Both the position numbers and the translations under genes were made by a program. A stretch of DNA of 64,000 nucleotides from Bombyx mori (Eukaryota; Arthropoda; Insecta; Lepidoptera; Bombycidae): the NCBI RefSeq assembly GCF_030269925.1, contig NC_085118.1, forward strand, positions 14,276,001 to 14,340,000, given 5' to 3'. The first letter of the stretch is position 1; every line of letters begins with the position of its first letter. Below are positions 63,394 through 64,000 of the stretch, one piece after another. The notes under the pieces were generated by a model. It saw only the letters and a program-made list of their open reading frames with translations. It had not been told where the DNA came from and searched no databases.

Positions 63394-64000
63394 ATCGAAA
63401 ATGCTTAAATTGATACTTTGAATTTTGCCACGAAAGCAAGTACATACTTTTTGTTTGTGACATTGAGAGATATGTGTTGTGAATTATTTATGTTTATAAA
63501 TTGTGTTTTTACTATATAATCGTGTAATACTAATATTTATTAGTTTAGTGTTCGTGAAATTGCAAATTAAAATGTTAAAAACATCAATAACAAATTCTTC
63601 ACTTGTTCAAAGTGTTCATGTACGAGTAATTTTACTGGATTCCGTAAACTGTACATGCCCCAAAATACGCAATAATACCCAACTACATTATCAGTACTGT
63701 GCGAAGAATATACTTGGGAATACACAGAGCGCGAGTTGTACTCGCACTTATCCGGTTTTTTGTATATTTTTGTACAAATAATGTTTTGGCTAACAAAAGT
63801 GAAATCGAGCCGACTGTGAATATTTGTGTGACACTTATTTCACATCCCAATAACCATGGCGTCATTGATATCCATGACAGTTGCAACATGACGATGCAAA
63901 AAATTTATACAAGTTCAATCTTATATATTACAAGGTGAATAAAGCGTTGTCTAGGACTTTCGAAATAACTACATAGCAGAATGAATGCGTCTGATGTATT
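63394..64000. other. Window end, possible unassigned coding DNA
   Basis: Two overlapping plus-strand open frames (from about 63569 and 63700) lack ATG starts or known similarity. The second reads a hydrophobic stretch, then KSEIEPTVNICVTLISHPNN, and stops beside an acaag|GTGAAT possible donor at 63934. It could be part of an exon of a gene lying mostly beyond the window, but this is weak. Confidence 0.2.

Overview
The window is animal nuclear DNA from a moth, most likely the silkworm genus Bombyx. Coding exons are short and flanked by GT-AG introns. The DNA is AT-rich and packed with short retroposons of the type that fills silkworm introns (a tRNA-headed SINE present about thirty times, Bm1-like SINEs, lepidopteran Helitrons). 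Nothing bacterial is present. Species assignment rests on recall of these repeat families, not on a search.

Three host genes can be read. (1) At the left edge, on the minus strand, are the first four coding exons of an EI24/EPG-4 orthologue (exons 1723-1737, 1488-1645, 922-1177 and 319-438), an ER membrane protein of the autophagy pathway. The gene runs off the window. (2) From 7247 to 51824 on the plus strand lies a 13-exon gene for an ABCG1/ABCG4-type half transporter. The 13 exons join with matching phases into 701 codons plus stop. It carries complete Walker A, Q-loop, signature, Walker B and H-loop motifs followed by a six-helix membrane domain. (3) On the minus strand at 59455-61260 is an intronless 601-residue ionotropic receptor (IR) of the divergent chemosensory class.

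The rest is intron and intergenic DNA dominated by mobile elements. ABCG intron 2 (24 kb) holds an apparently young Ty3/gypsy element (27765-32723) in antisense. Its two 245-bp LTRs read as identical, its 1327-codon gag-pol frame is open, and its primer-binding site is complementary to tRNA-Pro. The same intron holds a solo LTR, a pogo-type MITE, nested Helitron/MITE insertions, and a MITE pair forming a hairpin of about 107 bp. Other introns carry mariner copies, more Helitrons, a TA-target MITE inserted in a SINE, and LINE 3' ends.

The most unusual observations are four. A diverged copy of the end of ABCG exon 9 plus the start of intron 9, with the same SINE junction, sits in ABCG intron 1. 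The inverted MITE pair would form a long hairpin in the ABCG pre-mRNA. The intact gypsy element has a tRNA-Pro primer site. A SINE lies so close to the exon 7 acceptor that the branch point must be in or beside it. I do not see a clearly new gene system. The three host genes are unrelated in function and show no sign of working together.
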